Positions 1 to 9,210 are shown, counted from the first letter of the stretch. The stretch is DNA of 47,661 nt from Planctomycetota bacterium (GCA_020849665.1 JADLFX010000041.1:1-47661), one strand, 5' to 3'. Notes: generated by a model not told the origin, from the letters alone. A program made the numbers and translations.

Positions 1-342
1 ACCAAGTTCGCCCTGATCCACGAGCACTGGCGGCCCAAGGTCGTGGCGGAGCTCAACGGCCAGGAGCTCAAGCTGGTCAAGATCCAGGGCGAGTTCCCCT
101 GGCACACCCATGAGGGCGAGGACGAGCTGTTCCTCGTGTGGCGTGGCCGGATGGCGATCGAGTTCCGCGACCGGCGCGTCGACCTGGGCCCGGGGGAACT
201 CTGTGTCGTGCCGCGCGGCGTGGAGCACCGCACGCTCGCCTCCGAGGAGGCCGAAGTGCTCGTCTGCGAACCCGCCGGTACGCGCAACACCGGCGACGTC
301 GTCGACGCGCGCTTCACCGCGCCGAACGGCGTGCGGATCTGA
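1..342 (+). CDS. Cupin-domain protein, 5' end outside the window
   Basis: The reading frame is open from base 1, so the N terminus lies upstream. The GTG at 43 is probably internal, because the codons before it (IHEHWRPK) fit the usual start of this family. The visible 113 residues form one small cupin barrel. The first metal-binding motif is HTHEGEDELF, with two His and a Glu, and the second is the PRGVEHR segment. This family (compact cupins with a conserved NTGDV-type tail) has no firmly assigned reaction; a metal-dependent sugar or small-molecule enzyme, or a sensor, is possible. It is probably cytoplasmic, as no signal peptide can be seen in the part present. It converges on the small membrane-protein gene that follows. 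Confidence 0.88.
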   Translation, partial: TKFALIHEHWRPKVVAELNGQELKLVKIQGEFPWHTHEGEDELFLVWRGRMAIEFRDRRVDLGPGELCVVPRGVEHRTLASEEAEVLVCEPAGTRNTGDVVDARFTAPNGVRI

Positions 343-399
343 CTCGCGGCCGGCGGGCTCCGCGACGCCGGCGATCCGCGGCCCAGTCCGACCCCATCG

Positions 400-430
400 T
401 CCGCCCGCAGGGTGGGCCTGCCACGGCGGA
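400..430. terminator. Candidate two-way terminator hairpin
   Basis: The arms TCCGCC and GGCGGA enclose a second stem, GCAGG/CCTGC, with a 5-base loop. It lies in the 116-base gap between two convergent genes (ends at 342 and 459), where a shared terminator is expected. There is no T-tract, so the call rests on position and symmetry. Confidence 0.45.
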
Positions 431-458
431 CGCGCCGGACCGTGCTTCCGTCGCGCCG

Positions 459-884
459 CTACTTCTGCCCGCTGCTGACCAGCTGCTTGAGGCGCGGGAA
501 CTTCACGGCGCCCTCGCTCATCAGCACGACCACCGTGAGCAGCGCAATGAGCACGAAGGCCATCACCTTCAAGACCTTCGCGAAGATCGAGTAGGCGATG
601 AGCAGGAGGGTCAGGCCGCCGGCCACGCGGCCCACGAGGCGCACGGTTTCCGGATCCACCTCGATCTGATCCAGGACCACGGGGACCAGGAGGACCAGGA
701 GGATGATGGCGAAGAGCCGGAGCGACTTGGAGAACGCGCCGGGTTGCTTGGATTGTGGTTCGGACAAGGTAGGTGTCGGGTGGAGGAAGACGGCATTGCA
801 CCCCAAGGCACAGCCCGGACCAAGCATGGGGCATCGACGAGAGTCGAGGGGTGCGGACCGGGAAGCCTGGGGGTTCGGGCGCAA
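459..884 (-). CDS. Small hypothetical membrane protein
   Basis: I do not recognise the family. The last 90 residues hold two to three hydrophobic segments: one around LFAIILLVLLVPVVL, one around VAGGLTLLLIAYSIFA, and one around VMAFVLIALLTVVVLM. They are separated by short charged stretches, and the protein ends in a basic tail. The first 45 residues are low-complexity and Pro/Cys-rich, unlike a real N terminus. The true start is therefore probably further in, for example the TTG just before SEPQSKQPG or the ATG at about 827, giving a protein of about 100 residues. It is an inner-membrane protein of unknown role. The 228 bases between it and the next gene hold no convincing gene. Confidence 0.6.
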   Translation of the reverse strand: MRPNPQASRSAPLDSRRCPMLGPGCALGCNAVFLHPTPTLSEPQSKQPGAFSKSLRLFAIILLVLLVPVVLDQIEVDPETVRLVGRVAGGLTLLLIAYSIFAKVLKVMAFVLIALLTVVVLMSEGAVKFPRLKQLVSSGQK

Positions 885-1112
885 CCAGGGGGGCTCCCTC
901 CGTCCCTCGTGGCTCTGGGGTCGGCCGCAGCCAGGGCCAGCGCTTGCGCGCGGGCCGGCGGGCCCCGCGCCGCCCAGAGGTTGCCGGGGCGGCTTGCAGG
1001 CAAAGGGCAGCGACGCGCCACAGCAAGCTCGCGCCGCGCGGCGATTCTCGTTTCCAACCGCCCCTGCGTCGCCCGCAGGCTGCCGGCGCTGTCCGGGCGG
1101 GAGCCCCCGGCC

Positions 1113-2306
1113 TCAGCCAGGTTCCTGGAGGCGCACCCGTTCCAGCCTGCGCTTCACCGCTGCCACATCCACCTGGTCCGTGGCCGGCGCGCGATCGGCG
1201 TCCGCTACCGCCGCATGGGCATCGGCGTTGGCCGCGCGGCCGGACGGGTCCGCGCCCACGGCCTCGAGCAGGTTCACGGTGCGCACGTCGCCATGCACCA
1301 GGCTCTCCACGAAGACATCGTGTTCCGCCCCGCCACCGCCGCCCGCGTGGATCATGCGGCAGCTCCGCCCGGGCAGGACCCCGGCGAGGCGGGGCGCGCT
1401 GGAGTCCTCGGTAGCCGGCCCTCGGCCGGGGCCCGCGTACACCTCGCCCCTGCGGCGGAACTCGAACGGGCCTTCGCCCAGACCCATCGTGGCGCGGATC
1501 ACGCGATCCAGGTCGGCCAGCAGGATCCAGGAGGGGACGACCACGCGGCGCAACACCGGCGGCTTCGCGCCGCGCACGGAGATCCTCAGGATGTGACTCT
1601 GGGCGGCCGGGGCCGCCGCGCGCATCCGGGCGTCGGGGAAGTTCAGGATCTTGCCGCCGGACCGGGGGCGCTCGTTGGGGCGCCGCTCCTCGGGTTCGTC
1701 CTCGAGGTCGATTCCCAGGGCCGCCGCGAGGTCCTCGTCCAGGTCGTCCTCCAGGTCCTCGTCCTCCTCCTCCTCGGCGGCCTCGTTGGCGTAGTTCCTG
1801 CGCACCATGTCGGCGACGTCTTCCAGCCAGCGGAGCACTTCGGGGTCGCCGCGTTGCGGCACCGGCACGAGCACCTCCCCCGCATCGGCCGTGGCCGCGA
1901 ACACGATCGGACGCAGCTCCGGATCGTCGTGGGCCAGCTCGCGCAGTTCCTCGTAGAGGTGGCACGGGACGCGGAAGTGCTTCACCCGGCCGGGGCGCCA
2001 CTTGCCACGCAAGTCCCACTCGGTGCCCTTCCACCCCCTGATCACGCCCGTCTGCCTGCATTCCGTGCAGAGCCAGCACGCGATGTCGTACTCCTGCGTC
2101 ACGACCACGAGGAGCCAGCCGAGGCACGGCTTGTGCGCGATCCACTTGGGGCAGCCGAGCGCCGACAGGCGCTTCTCGCCCACCTTGCCTGTCGTGGCGG
2201 CAAGGATCACCTCCTCCGCGAAGTGCCGCACCCTGACGCGTGCCTGTCCCTTGGCGCGCAGCAGCTTGCCGTACTCGATGACCTCGTACAGGGATTCCTG
2301 AGTCAC
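1113..2306 (-). CDS. Unknown N-terminal region fused to a pRiA4b ORF-3-like domain
   Basis: The start is the GTG at 2306 (VTQESLYEVIEYGKLL); the frame stays open upstream but turns low-complexity. About 397 residues. The N-terminal 200 residues are unfamiliar and contain a CWLCTEC cysteine cluster that could bind a metal. An acidic linker follows, made almost only of Glu and Asp (EEEEDEDLEDDLDEDL). The C-terminal part begins with ILRISVRGAKPPVLRR and continues with ILLADLDRVIRATMG. This matches the start of the pRiA4b ORF-3-like (IS1096 passenger) fold, a family found both in mobile elements and as free-standing genes. A GGGGG run near the C terminus breaks the domain. No transposase is nearby, so mobility is not supported. 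Confidence 0.72.
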   Translation of the reverse strand: MTQESLYEVIEYGKLLRAKGQARVRVRHFAEEVILAATTGKVGEKRLSALGCPKWIAHKPCLGWLLVVVTQEYDIACWLCTECRQTGVIRGWKGTEWDLRGKWRPGRVKHFRVPCHLYEELRELAHDDPELRPIVFAATADAGEVLVPVPQRGDPEVLRWLEDVADMVRRNYANEAAEEEEDEDLEDDLDEDLAAALGIDLEDEPEERRPNERPRSGGKILNFPDARMRAAAPAAQSHILRISVRGAKPPVLRRVVVPSWILLADLDRVIRATMGLGEGPFEFRRRGEVYAGPGRGPATEDSSAPRLAGVLPGRSCRMIHAGGGGGAEHDVFVESLVHGDVRTVNLLEAVGADPSGRAANADAHAAVADADRAPATDQVDVAAVKRRLERVRLQEPG

Positions 2307-2533
2307 AGCGCGCAGGCTAACTCGGTGGCGCTGGGCCGGCCAGCGACCCGCGCTGACGAGGCGACCGTTTCGCAGCGTGGGGCGGGTCCGCCCGGCGGGC
2401 GCGACCCGGTGCGCAGGGTGCAGGCGTGTGCCGCCGCCGCGGGAGCGCGTGTCCGGCACCGCCGCACGAGCCGGCTCCGCTGCCGCATCTCCTGCGGTGC
2501 CGGGATGGCGGGATCGCGCTTGCGATGGGCAGC

Positions 2534-4411
2534 TCAGAGCGCGACCGACTCGCTCACCACCCAGGTGTCCTGCCGGAGCGAGGGACCGAACGCGCCGCCG
2601 AAGCAGAGCACGTATCCGCCGGTGCGGACCAGGCCGTGTCCGGCCCGTGGCCCCGGTGCGCCTTGGATCGCGGCACGGCGCCACTCGTCGCCGTTCCACT
2701 CCCAGGCATCCCCGAGGGTCGCGTATCCGTCCTCGCCGCCGAGCAGCAGCACGTCGCGACGCTGGATGCCGGACGCCAGTGCATGCCGCGAGCGTGGCGG
2801 CGGCGCCGCGCTCACGTGGCGTTTCTGCCACCGGGTGCCGTCCCAGAGCCAGGTGTCGCCGAGATCCCCAGTCGCCGCGAGGCCGCCGAAGAGCACCAAC
2901 GTGTTGCGCGCGGAGTGCCAGGCGAGGGCGTGCCGGTAGCGTGCCGGCGGCCGATCCGGCACGTCGCGCTGCACCCACACGCGGCCATCCCATTCCCAGA
3001 GCTCGTCGTCGGGCCCGTCCTCGGTCAGCCCGCCGAAGAGCACCACCCGCTGCCGCTGCGCGTCGTACGCGAGGGCGTGGTCCATGCGCGGCGTGGGACC
3101 TCCGTTCGCCACCAGCGACCACTCGCGCCCGTCGTGCTCCCAGGTGTCCGCCAGCCGGACGCCGCTGGCGTCGACGCCGCCGAAGAGCACGAAGCGCGAT
3201 CGGACCTCGTCGTAGGCGAGTGCGTGCGCCCGGCGTGCCGGCGGCCTGGTGGGGGAGTTCGCCTCGTGCCAGCCGTTCGCCCACACCCAGGTATGGTCCG
3301 AGACCCCGCCCGGCGATGGCGAAGCGCCTTGGGTGTCTCCCCCGAAGAGCAGCACCACACCCTGGCCAGCGGCCATGCCGAGCGCACTCCGCGCGCTCGG
3401 GTGCGTCTGCTGCAGCTCCCGGTGCCAGAGCACCCCGTCGAAGTGCCAGGCCTCCGAGGAGAGTCCTTCGGCAGTCGCTCCGCCGAAGATCACGACCTCC
3501 CTGCGCAGTGGATCCAGCGCGCCTGCGTGGCCGAAGCGCGCCGGGGGGGCCGCGAGCTCGTCGCGACGCTGCCACTGGGTCCCCGAGAAGATCCAGGTCT
3601 CATCGCTCGGCACGCTGTCCACGCCGCCGAAGAGCACGAGTTGGCCGCTCGCCGGCCCGGGGGTGAGCGTGTGGAGCGCCCGGGCACCGGGTTGCGGGCT
3701 GGTGACGATCTGCGACCACTCCAGGCCGTTCCATTGCCACGTGTCCGCGAGGTAGCTCCCGTTGTCGGCGCCGCCGAAGAGGACGACGGGTCCGCCGTCC
3801 ACGGCGCACATGGCGTGGCCCGCGCGCGCAGGAGGGCTCGTCGCGGGGTGCAGCTGCCGCCATTCGGTGCCGTCCCACTCCCATGTGTCGGCGTAGGGCT
3901 CGCTCGGGGTCCGCCCGCCGAAGAGCAGGACCGTGCGGCGCACGGGATCGAAGGCGAGCTGATGCGCGAAGCGCGCGGGCGGCCGGTGGCTCACCGCGCG
4001 CTCGATCCACTGGGAGCCGTTCCACTCCCATGTGTCGTCATGCATCCGGCTCTCGTGGATCCCTCCGAAGAGCACGGCGACGCCGCGCACGGGATCGAAG
4101 GCCAGCGCGTGGCCCGCGCGTGCCGGGGGGCTGGTTGCCGGTCGGGCAGGAAACCACGCGACGTTGCGGCGCAACCATGTGTCGGACGCGGGCTGGCCGC
4201 CGAAGACGACGAGGGTCTCCGTGCGTGTGTCGAAGCATGCCGCGTGGCCGGACCTCGCCCCGAGCACGTCCGCCTCCCGCCAGAAGCGCGGCGTCAGCGG
4301 CGGTGCCTGGCGGCCCGATCCGCCATCGCAGGCGCCGAGCAGGGCCAACAGGGTGAGTACGGGACCGGCGGGGACGTTGTGGGGGGACGTTTGGCGCATC
4401 GCATGGCACAT
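2534..4411 (-). CDS. Secreted 12-repeat kelch beta-propeller lipoprotein
   Basis: About 625 residues. The N terminus has a lipoprotein signal peptide with lipobox LLGAC (Cys at about residue 28), so the protein should be lipid-anchored outside the inner membrane. The start could be the ATG at 4411 or at 4399. The rest is twelve repeats of about 48 residues, each with the pattern AR.GHALA(F/Y)D, then VLFGG, then DTWEWDG..W, then a Pro-rich turn. This is the kelch/galactose-oxidase type of blade. Twelve blades suggest two six-bladed propellers or one closed double propeller. No galactose-oxidase copper ligands are apparent, so a binding or structural role is more likely than catalysis. The gene upstream on the same strand encodes another secreted protein. 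Confidence 0.9.
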   Translation of the reverse strand: MCHAMRQTSPHNVPAGPVLTLLALLGACDGGSGRQAPPLTPRFWREADVLGARSGHAACFDTRTETLVVFGGQPASDTWLRRNVAWFPARPATSPPARAGHALAFDPVRGVAVLFGGIHESRMHDDTWEWNGSQWIERAVSHRPPARFAHQLAFDPVRRTVLLFGGRTPSEPYADTWEWDGTEWRQLHPATSPPARAGHAMCAVDGGPVVLFGGADNGSYLADTWQWNGLEWSQIVTSPQPGARALHTLTPGPASGQLVLFGGVDSVPSDETWIFSGTQWQRRDELAAPPARFGHAGALDPLRREVVIFGGATAEGLSSEAWHFDGVLWHRELQQTHPSARSALGMAAGQGVVLLFGGDTQGASPSPGGVSDHTWVWANGWHEANSPTRPPARRAHALAYDEVRSRFVLFGGVDASGVRLADTWEHDGREWSLVANGGPTPRMDHALAYDAQRQRVVLFGGLTEDGPDDELWEWDGRVWVQRDVPDRPPARYRHALAWHSARNTLVLFGGLAATGDLGDTWLWDGTRWQKRHVSAAPPPRSRHALASGIQRRDVLLLGGEDGYATLGDAWEWNGDEWRRAAIQGAPGPRAGHGLVRTGGYVLCFGGAFGPSLRQDTWVVSESVAL

Positions 4412-4517
4412 GGGAATCCGGTCGCGCGAACCCTCGCGGACCGCGTTGGGAACCGGGCAGGGTCCGTAGCGCCCGCGCGCCCGCCGGGTAACGGGCCTGC
4501 CCGGCGTGCCCGGGTCG

Positions 4518-5681
4518 TCAACGCTTGCGGCGTGCCTGGATCACGGGTCTGGGCAGGACGTACTCCCGCCATGCCCGGTCGAGCCCCGCCTCATCCGTGC
4601 CGAACGTGTCCTTCAAGGCCTGGGACTGCCGCGCCAGGACCTCCTCCCGCGTGGGCGGCAGCCGGGTGGCCGGGCCGGGCTGCTTCACGGCGCGCACCAG
4701 GTCCGCGAAGCGCATGCCATGGCGCTCCAGGAGGAAGTCCACGCGCGACCAGCACGCGATCGTGTCGCCGATGCGCATCGGGGCCACGTCGAACCACTGC
4801 ATCAGCTCCGCGGCCGGGGTCAGGGTGCCCTCGGCGAGGGCCTGGTGCAGGTGGCGCCGCCAGTCGTGCACGAGCTGGGCGTCTGCGGGCGTGGGCAGCA
4901 ACTGCTCGTAGCTCGCGCTGCGCGGATCCACCCTGCGGGCGTGATGCTGGCACAGGCCGACCTTCAGCCACACCGGGATGTCGAAGCGGAAGCCCAGGTA
5001 TCCGTCCAGGAGGTTGGCGGTCGCGTGGTAGGCGACGTGCCCGTGCAGGGCCCGGTCGTTGCGCAGTGCCGGGCCGAAGAGATCCACGGCGGTCACGAAG
5101 AGCAGGGTGCGCGTGCGGAAGAAGAAGTGGCGCTGCGACTGCGTCGGTCGGAAGCCCAGGAACGCCATGCCGAAGGCGTGCAGCGAGCGTCCGTCCTCGA
5201 GCAGGAGCACTTCCTGCTTGCCGTCGGGCCAATCGCCGTCGCTGGCGCCGAGCTGGCGCTCGAGGTCGGCGTGCAGCTCCTCGAGCCGCTGGCCGTAGAG
5301 GTGCAGGCGCAGCCACGGATCCAGACTCGTGGCCTTGGCGGGCACGCGGGGGAGGCTCCTGCGCAGGCGTGCGAGCTCGGCGTCGAACGTGCCGCGCGTG
5401 GGATCGCCGCCCGTGAGCGCGTAGGCGCCGAGCGTCGATCCGATCCGGAAGTGGTCGGTCTCCAGCCAGAGCACCTTGCGGCCCAGGACCTGCTCGACCT
5501 CCTCCGGGCGGCGTCCGCCGGCGAAGCCCTCCACCCCCGTGGCGTCCAGGTAGGGACTGGAGGCGGGCACGGGCGGCGGCTGCGGCGCCGGCGCCTGCTT
5601 GCCCCTTCCCTGGGCCGGCAGCGCTCCCGCCACCACCACCAGGACTCCGAGGACGCACCACATGGGGTTGCCGTCCCGCAA
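4518..5681 (-). CDS. Secreted peptidase-like protein with degenerate zinc site
   Basis: About 387 residues with an N-terminal signal segment (VLGVLVVVAGALPAQG); translation may start at the second Met, at 5663. The layout resembles the M-A-type gluzincin domains found in many secreted bacterial proteins, with a helix carrying HExxH followed by PxWLxEGLAEY. Here the helix reads HVAYH at about 215-219, so the catalytic Glu is Val. The second motif reads PVWLKVGLCQHH at about 236-247, so the third zinc ligand Glu is also gone. Protease activity is therefore unlikely. A binding or scaffold function is my inference. The family assignment rests on motif position only. Confidence 0.65.
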   Translation of the reverse strand: MRDGNPMWCVLGVLVVVAGALPAQGRGKQAPAPQPPPVPASSPYLDATGVEGFAGGRRPEEVEQVLGRKVLWLETDHFRIGSTLGAYALTGGDPTRGTFDAELARLRRSLPRVPAKATSLDPWLRLHLYGQRLEELHADLERQLGASDGDWPDGKQEVLLLEDGRSLHAFGMAFLGFRPTQSQRHFFFRTRTLLFVTAVDLFGPALRNDRALHGHVAYHATANLLDGYLGFRFDIPVWLKVGLCQHHARRVDPRSASYEQLLPTPADAQLVHDWRRHLHQALAEGTLTPAAELMQWFDVAPMRIGDTIACWSRVDFLLERHGMRFADLVRAVKQPGPATRLPPTREEVLARQSQALKDTFGTDEAGLDRAWREYVLPRPVIQARRKR

Positions 5682-5785
5682 CCGGGATGCCGTGGGTCTG
5701 CGAGGGCCCCGCGGGGGACGGTTCGCCCCGCTTCGTTACCCAGGGGGAACGGTTGTGACGGCACCGGAGCAGGGGTCGGTGTGGG

Positions 5786-5823
5786 GGAGGTGGATCCAGC
5801 ACGGCTGGATCGCCTCTGCCTCC
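5786..5823. terminator. Extended hairpin after the SDR gene
   Basis: A perfect 8-base stem (GATCCAGC/GCTGGATC, loop ACG, 5793-5811) is flanked by a second pairing, GGAGG/CCTCC. It lies downstream of the minus-strand SDR gene that ends at 5949 and about 105 bases before the start of the next gene. It therefore fits a terminator or a 5' leader structure; there is no T-tract. I see no gene in 5682-5948. Confidence 0.45.
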
Positions 5824-5948
5824 GACGAGATCCATGACCGACGCCGCGGACTCCGCTCCTGCGCCCAGGGTGCGCCCCGAGGACCTTCGCGCGTACGTAA
5901 GCTGCGGCGCCCGCCGCGTGAGCCCCACGCGCACGCTTGCGCAACGGA

Positions 5949-7385
5949 TCACGCGGTCGCCTGCCGCGCGATGGCGCGCAGCATGCGAGCGAAGATCCAC
6001 AGGTGGAGGGGGTAGAGGGCGTACCAGTAGGCGAGGCCCGCGATCCCCGCGGGATCGAAGATCGCCGTCTGGCGGATCGTGGTGCCCGCCGGCGCGGGCG
6101 CCACGCTGAACTCCAGCCAGGCCCGGCCCGGGAGCCGCATCTCGGCGCGGAGGCGCAGGAAGCGGTCCGGCTCGAACGCCTCGACGCGCCACCAATCGAG
6201 CACGTCGCCGACCGCGAGGTGCTCGGGGTCGCGCCGGCCGCGGCGCAGCCCGACGCCCCCGCAGAGCAGGTCGAGGAACCCGCGCATCCGCCACAGGAAG
6301 TCGGCGGCATACCAGCCGCGCGCGCCGCCGATCCTGCGGATCGGCGCGAACGCCGCGGCCGCGGGCGCCGCGACCCGCACCGCGCGCGAGTCCACGATCC
6401 GGTTCCCGAAGCGGATCCCGCCCCACTCCGGTTGGCGCCCCGCCGCCACCAGGGCATCGCTCCAGCGGGTCTGCGCGCACTCCTCGTCCTCGTTGCGGAG
6501 CGCCGCGGCGATCGCGTCGCGCATGCCCATCGGGCGCAGCGCGAACACGCGTGCGGCCCGTGGGTCTTCCACGACCGTGGGGTGGCGGATGCTGTCCACC
6601 AGGATCCGGCCGACGCGTGCATAGAGCGGGGTCACGAGTCCGAGCCAGAGACTCGAGAGCCGCGGGGTCAGCACCGGCACGCGGATCAGGAGGCGGCGCA
6701 GCCCGCGCTGGCGCGCGTACTCGCGCATGAGCTCGGCATAGCTCACCACGTCGGCGCCACCGATCTCGAAGACCGCGCTCTCCGTGCCCGACCAGTCCCG
6801 CGCCGCGCACAGGTAGTCGAGCAGGTCCTGGATCGCGATCGGCTGCGCCGGAACCCGAACCCAGCGCGGACAGATCATCACCGGGAGGCGCTCGGTGAGC
6901 GCGCGCACCAGCTCGAACGAGAGACTGCCCGAGCCGATCACGATCGAGGCACGGAACTCGATGGTCTGCACGCCGCTCGCGCGCAGGATCGCGCCGACTT
7001 CCTGACGGCTCGCGAGGTGCGCGGAGAGTCCGTTCGTGCTGCGCCCCAACCCGCCCAGGTAGACGATCCGGCGCACGCCTGCCGCGCGGGCGGCGGCGGC
7101 GAAGTTGTGCGCCGCGCGGCGGTCCTGCTCCGCGAATCCGGCGCTGCCGGCCATCGCGTGGACCAGGTAGTAGGCGGTGTCGACGCCGGCCAGCGCCGCG
7201 GGCAGCGAGTCTGCGGCGAGAACGTCGCCCGCCACCAGCTCGGTGCCCGCCGCGGCACGGGCCCGCAGGCGCTGCGGATCGCGCACGAGGCAGCGCACGC
7301 GGGTGCCCGCGGCCTCCAGCCGGTGCAGCAGCCGTCCGCCCACGTAGCCCGTGGCGCCGGTCAGCAGGATCAGGGGTTGCGACAT
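5949..7385 (-). CDS. SDR-type NAD(P)-binding protein with DUF2867-like C-terminal domain
   Basis: The start is the ATG giving MSQPLILLTGATGYVGG; 478 residues. Residues 5-300 are an atypical/extended SDR Rossmann domain with the TGATGYVGGRL nucleotide loop and an acidic turn (AGDVL), and a variable active-site region (IVYLGGLG). This NAD(P)-binding type is often called a YbjT/NmrA-like epimerase. Residues from about 325 (PEWGGIRFGNRIVDSR) to the end match the DUF2867-type domain that follows this SDR in many bacteria, ending in a hydrophobic segment rich in Tyr and Trp (AYWYALYPLHLWIFARML). The natural substrate is unknown. Association with the inner face of the membrane is likely from that hydrophobic tail. 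Confidence 0.85.
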   Translation of the reverse strand: MSQPLILLTGATGYVGGRLLHRLEAAGTRVRCLVRDPQRLRARAAAGTELVAGDVLAADSLPAALAGVDTAYYLVHAMAGSAGFAEQDRRAAHNFAAAARAAGVRRIVYLGGLGRSTNGLSAHLASRQEVGAILRASGVQTIEFRASIVIGSGSLSFELVRALTERLPVMICPRWVRVPAQPIAIQDLLDYLCAARDWSGTESAVFEIGGADVVSYAELMREYARQRGLRRLLIRVPVLTPRLSSLWLGLVTPLYARVGRILVDSIRHPTVVEDPRAARVFALRPMGMRDAIAAALRNEDEECAQTRWSDALVAAGRQPEWGGIRFGNRIVDSRAVRVAAPAAAAFAPIRRIGGARGWYAADFLWRMRGFLDLLCGGVGLRRGRRDPEHLAVGDVLDWWRVEAFEPDRFLRLRAEMRLPGRAWLEFSVAPAPAGTTIRQTAIFDPAGIAGLAYWYALYPLHLWIFARMLRAIARQATA

Positions 7386-7474
7386 GCGCGCTCGGTCCGG
7401 TCGGCGTCGCGTCCGGGTCCGGAGCGGGCGGGAGCCGCGGCGCCCCGGGCCGGACCACGGCGGACGCCGCTCGT

Positions 7475-9136
7475 TCAGTGCTTGAGGGTCGAGATCCGGC
7501 CGAAGAACGCCCGGTAGAACTCGCGATGCCGCTCCCGATAGTCCGGGGCGAAGGGCTCGCCAAGGATCTCCTTGCGCTCTTCCTCGAGGTACGCCTGGAA
7601 CGCGGCCCGGCAGTCGGCGAGGAGCTGCGCCGCCGCGTCCGGGAGGGGCGCGCCGCCACGCAGCAGAAGCTCCACGTGGTCGAGCTTCTCCAGGAAGGCT
7701 TCGTACTGGTGCATGATCGAGAACAGGCTCAGCAGCGTGATCTGCACGCCCGTGTCCCGGGTCTCGTCGTAGGCGTTGGCCAAGTCCACCTGGAACGCAC
7801 GCGTGGCCGGCGTCCCCGGCAGCACGCCGCGCGCCAGCACGGCCTCGAACACCACCCGTGCGATCGCCTCGTTGCCGGCGCGCGTCGGGTGCACGTAGTC
7901 CAGGAACAGGTCGAAGCCCGGGGCCCGCGGCGCGGTCGCGGCCAGCAGGGCGCGCTCGGCCTCCACCAGGACCACCTGCGGGTGGCGGGAGGCGATCCGG
8001 CGCACGGCCTCGTTGCCGAGGCTGAGGGCGCGGAACGGGTTGCGGTCCTCGTCCTTGGCCCGGATGTAGGCCGCCACGGCCTCGCCGTGCCGGCCGAGCG
8101 CCTCGAGCGCGCGCGCCGAGTGGAACCACGCCGCGGCGTGGCCGGGCGCCTCGGCGAGCAGCGCTTCGAAGGCCTGCGCCGCCGCGCGCGCGTCGCCCTG
8201 CAGCAGCGTGCGCCGGGCGGCACGCAGGCCGGCCTCGAAGCGCTCCGCGGCCCGGCCCGCGAGGCCGGAGGCGGACACGTGCGGACGCCAGTCGCGCAGG
8301 TTCACCGGCACCGTGAGCACCGCCAGCGCCACGCCGCGGGCTCCGGCCTCGGCCACCATGGCCTCGACCGTGTATTCGTAGTGCGCCAGCACCTCGGCGA
8401 ACTGCGCCGGATCGGTGCGCAGCTCCGCCGCCACCTGCTCGGTGTGCGACCACGTGTGCCACGCGGCGTCGGTGCGGTCGGCGCCGGAGAGCTGGCTGCC
8501 GGAGTTCCGGCTGCGCGCCGCCTGCCCGATCCACTGCGCCAGGCGCGACCAGCGCTCCAGGCCCCGCAATGCACGCCCCAGCCAGCCGCCGGCCAGATAC
8601 GTCCGCCGCTCGACGAACTCGTTGTTGCCGACGTAGAGGACGATCAGGTCGGGAGCGAAGCGCAGCACGTCCTCGAAGATGCCTCGCACCCGGTAGCTGG
8701 CGTACGCGTGCGCGCCTGCGTTGATCACTTCCACCCTGCGCTCGGGGAACGCCTGCTGCAGGGCATGCTGGAGATAGCGCGGATAGGTCTGGTCGCCGGG
8801 ATGCGGCCAGCCGGCGCTGGCCGAGCCGCCCAGGCAGAACACGCGCAGCACGCCGGGCGCCTTGGCGACCGGGAAGGTGGTGTTGTTGTGCGCGTACGCC
8901 GAGGGATGCGTGATGCGGTAGCAGCGCACGCCGTCGACGTCGACCTCCGAGAAGATCGATGCGCTGCCGCTCATCCCGAGGAACGGATCACCCGCGGGCG
9001 CCGGCAGGAGGAGCCGGGCCAGCAGCTCGATCACCAGCAGCAGCGGCAGGGCGAGGCTCGCGGCCAGGCACCCGAACAGGAGCCGGCGCGACCGGCGGGG
9101 AGCTGCCGGCCGGGCAGGTTGAGGATCGGTTCGCAT
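7475..9136 (-). CDS. Membrane-anchored SGNH/GDSL-type hydrolase
   Basis: 553 residues with one N-terminal membrane segment at about 21-45, after an Arg-rich start, so the catalytic part is extracytoplasmic. Block I is FCLGGSASAGWP with the nucleophile Ser at about 105. Block II Gly is in NAGAHAYAS and block III Asn is in YVGNNEFVE. Block V is DYVHPTRAGN near residue 440, supplying Asp and His. About 200 residues between blocks III and V include a short TPR-like helical pair (EALLAEAPGHAAAWFHSARALEALG). SGNH hydrolases cleave esters of sugars or lipids; the substrate here is not visible. It is divergent from the helicase gene across a 74-base gap that must hold both promoters. Confidence 0.88.
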   Translation of the reverse strand: MRTDPQPARPAAPRRSRRLLFGCLAASLALPLLLVIELLARLLLPAPAGDPFLGMSGSASIFSEVDVDGVRCYRITHPSAYAHNNTTFPVAKAPGVLRVFCLGGSASAGWPHPGDQTYPRYLQHALQQAFPERRVEVINAGAHAYASYRVRGIFEDVLRFAPDLIVLYVGNNEFVERRTYLAGGWLGRALRGLERWSRLAQWIGQAARSRNSGSQLSGADRTDAAWHTWSHTEQVAAELRTDPAQFAEVLAHYEYTVEAMVAEAGARGVALAVLTVPVNLRDWRPHVSASGLAGRAAERFEAGLRAARRTLLQGDARAAAQAFEALLAEAPGHAAAWFHSARALEALGRHGEAVAAYIRAKDEDRNPFRALSLGNEAVRRIASRHPQVVLVEAERALLAATAPRAPGFDLFLDYVHPTRAGNEAIARVVFEAVLARGVLPGTPATRAFQVDLANAYDETRDTGVQITLLSLFSIMHQYEAFLEKLDHVELLLRGGAPLPDAAAQLLADCRAAFQAYLEEERKEILGEPFAPDYRERHREFYRAFFGRISTLKH

Positions 9137-9210
9137 CGCGGGGCGGGGCGCGAGGATACCGTGCCAGAGGCAAGCGACCGCAGTGGCGTGCGACGCGCCC
9201 CCGGTAAGCT

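Noticed and set aside
1113..2306. Possible transposon because pRiA4b ORF-3-like domains occur as insertion-sequence passengers
   Set aside because: No transposase, terminal repeats or target duplication around it; neighbours have the same codon style.
138..2939. Very long open frame on the plus strand across several minus-strand genes
   Set aside because: Arg/Ala/Gly/Pro-rich and without any domain; it is the shadow of real genes on the other strand, as expected at this base composition. The same holds for other long frames such as 2426-5416, 21396-24839 and 29640-32834.
5834..6109. Plus-strand frame starting MTDAADSAPAP in a gap between minus-strand genes
   Set aside because: It runs into the SDR gene on the opposite strand and has a shadow-like Arg/Ser composition; no ribosome-binding site.
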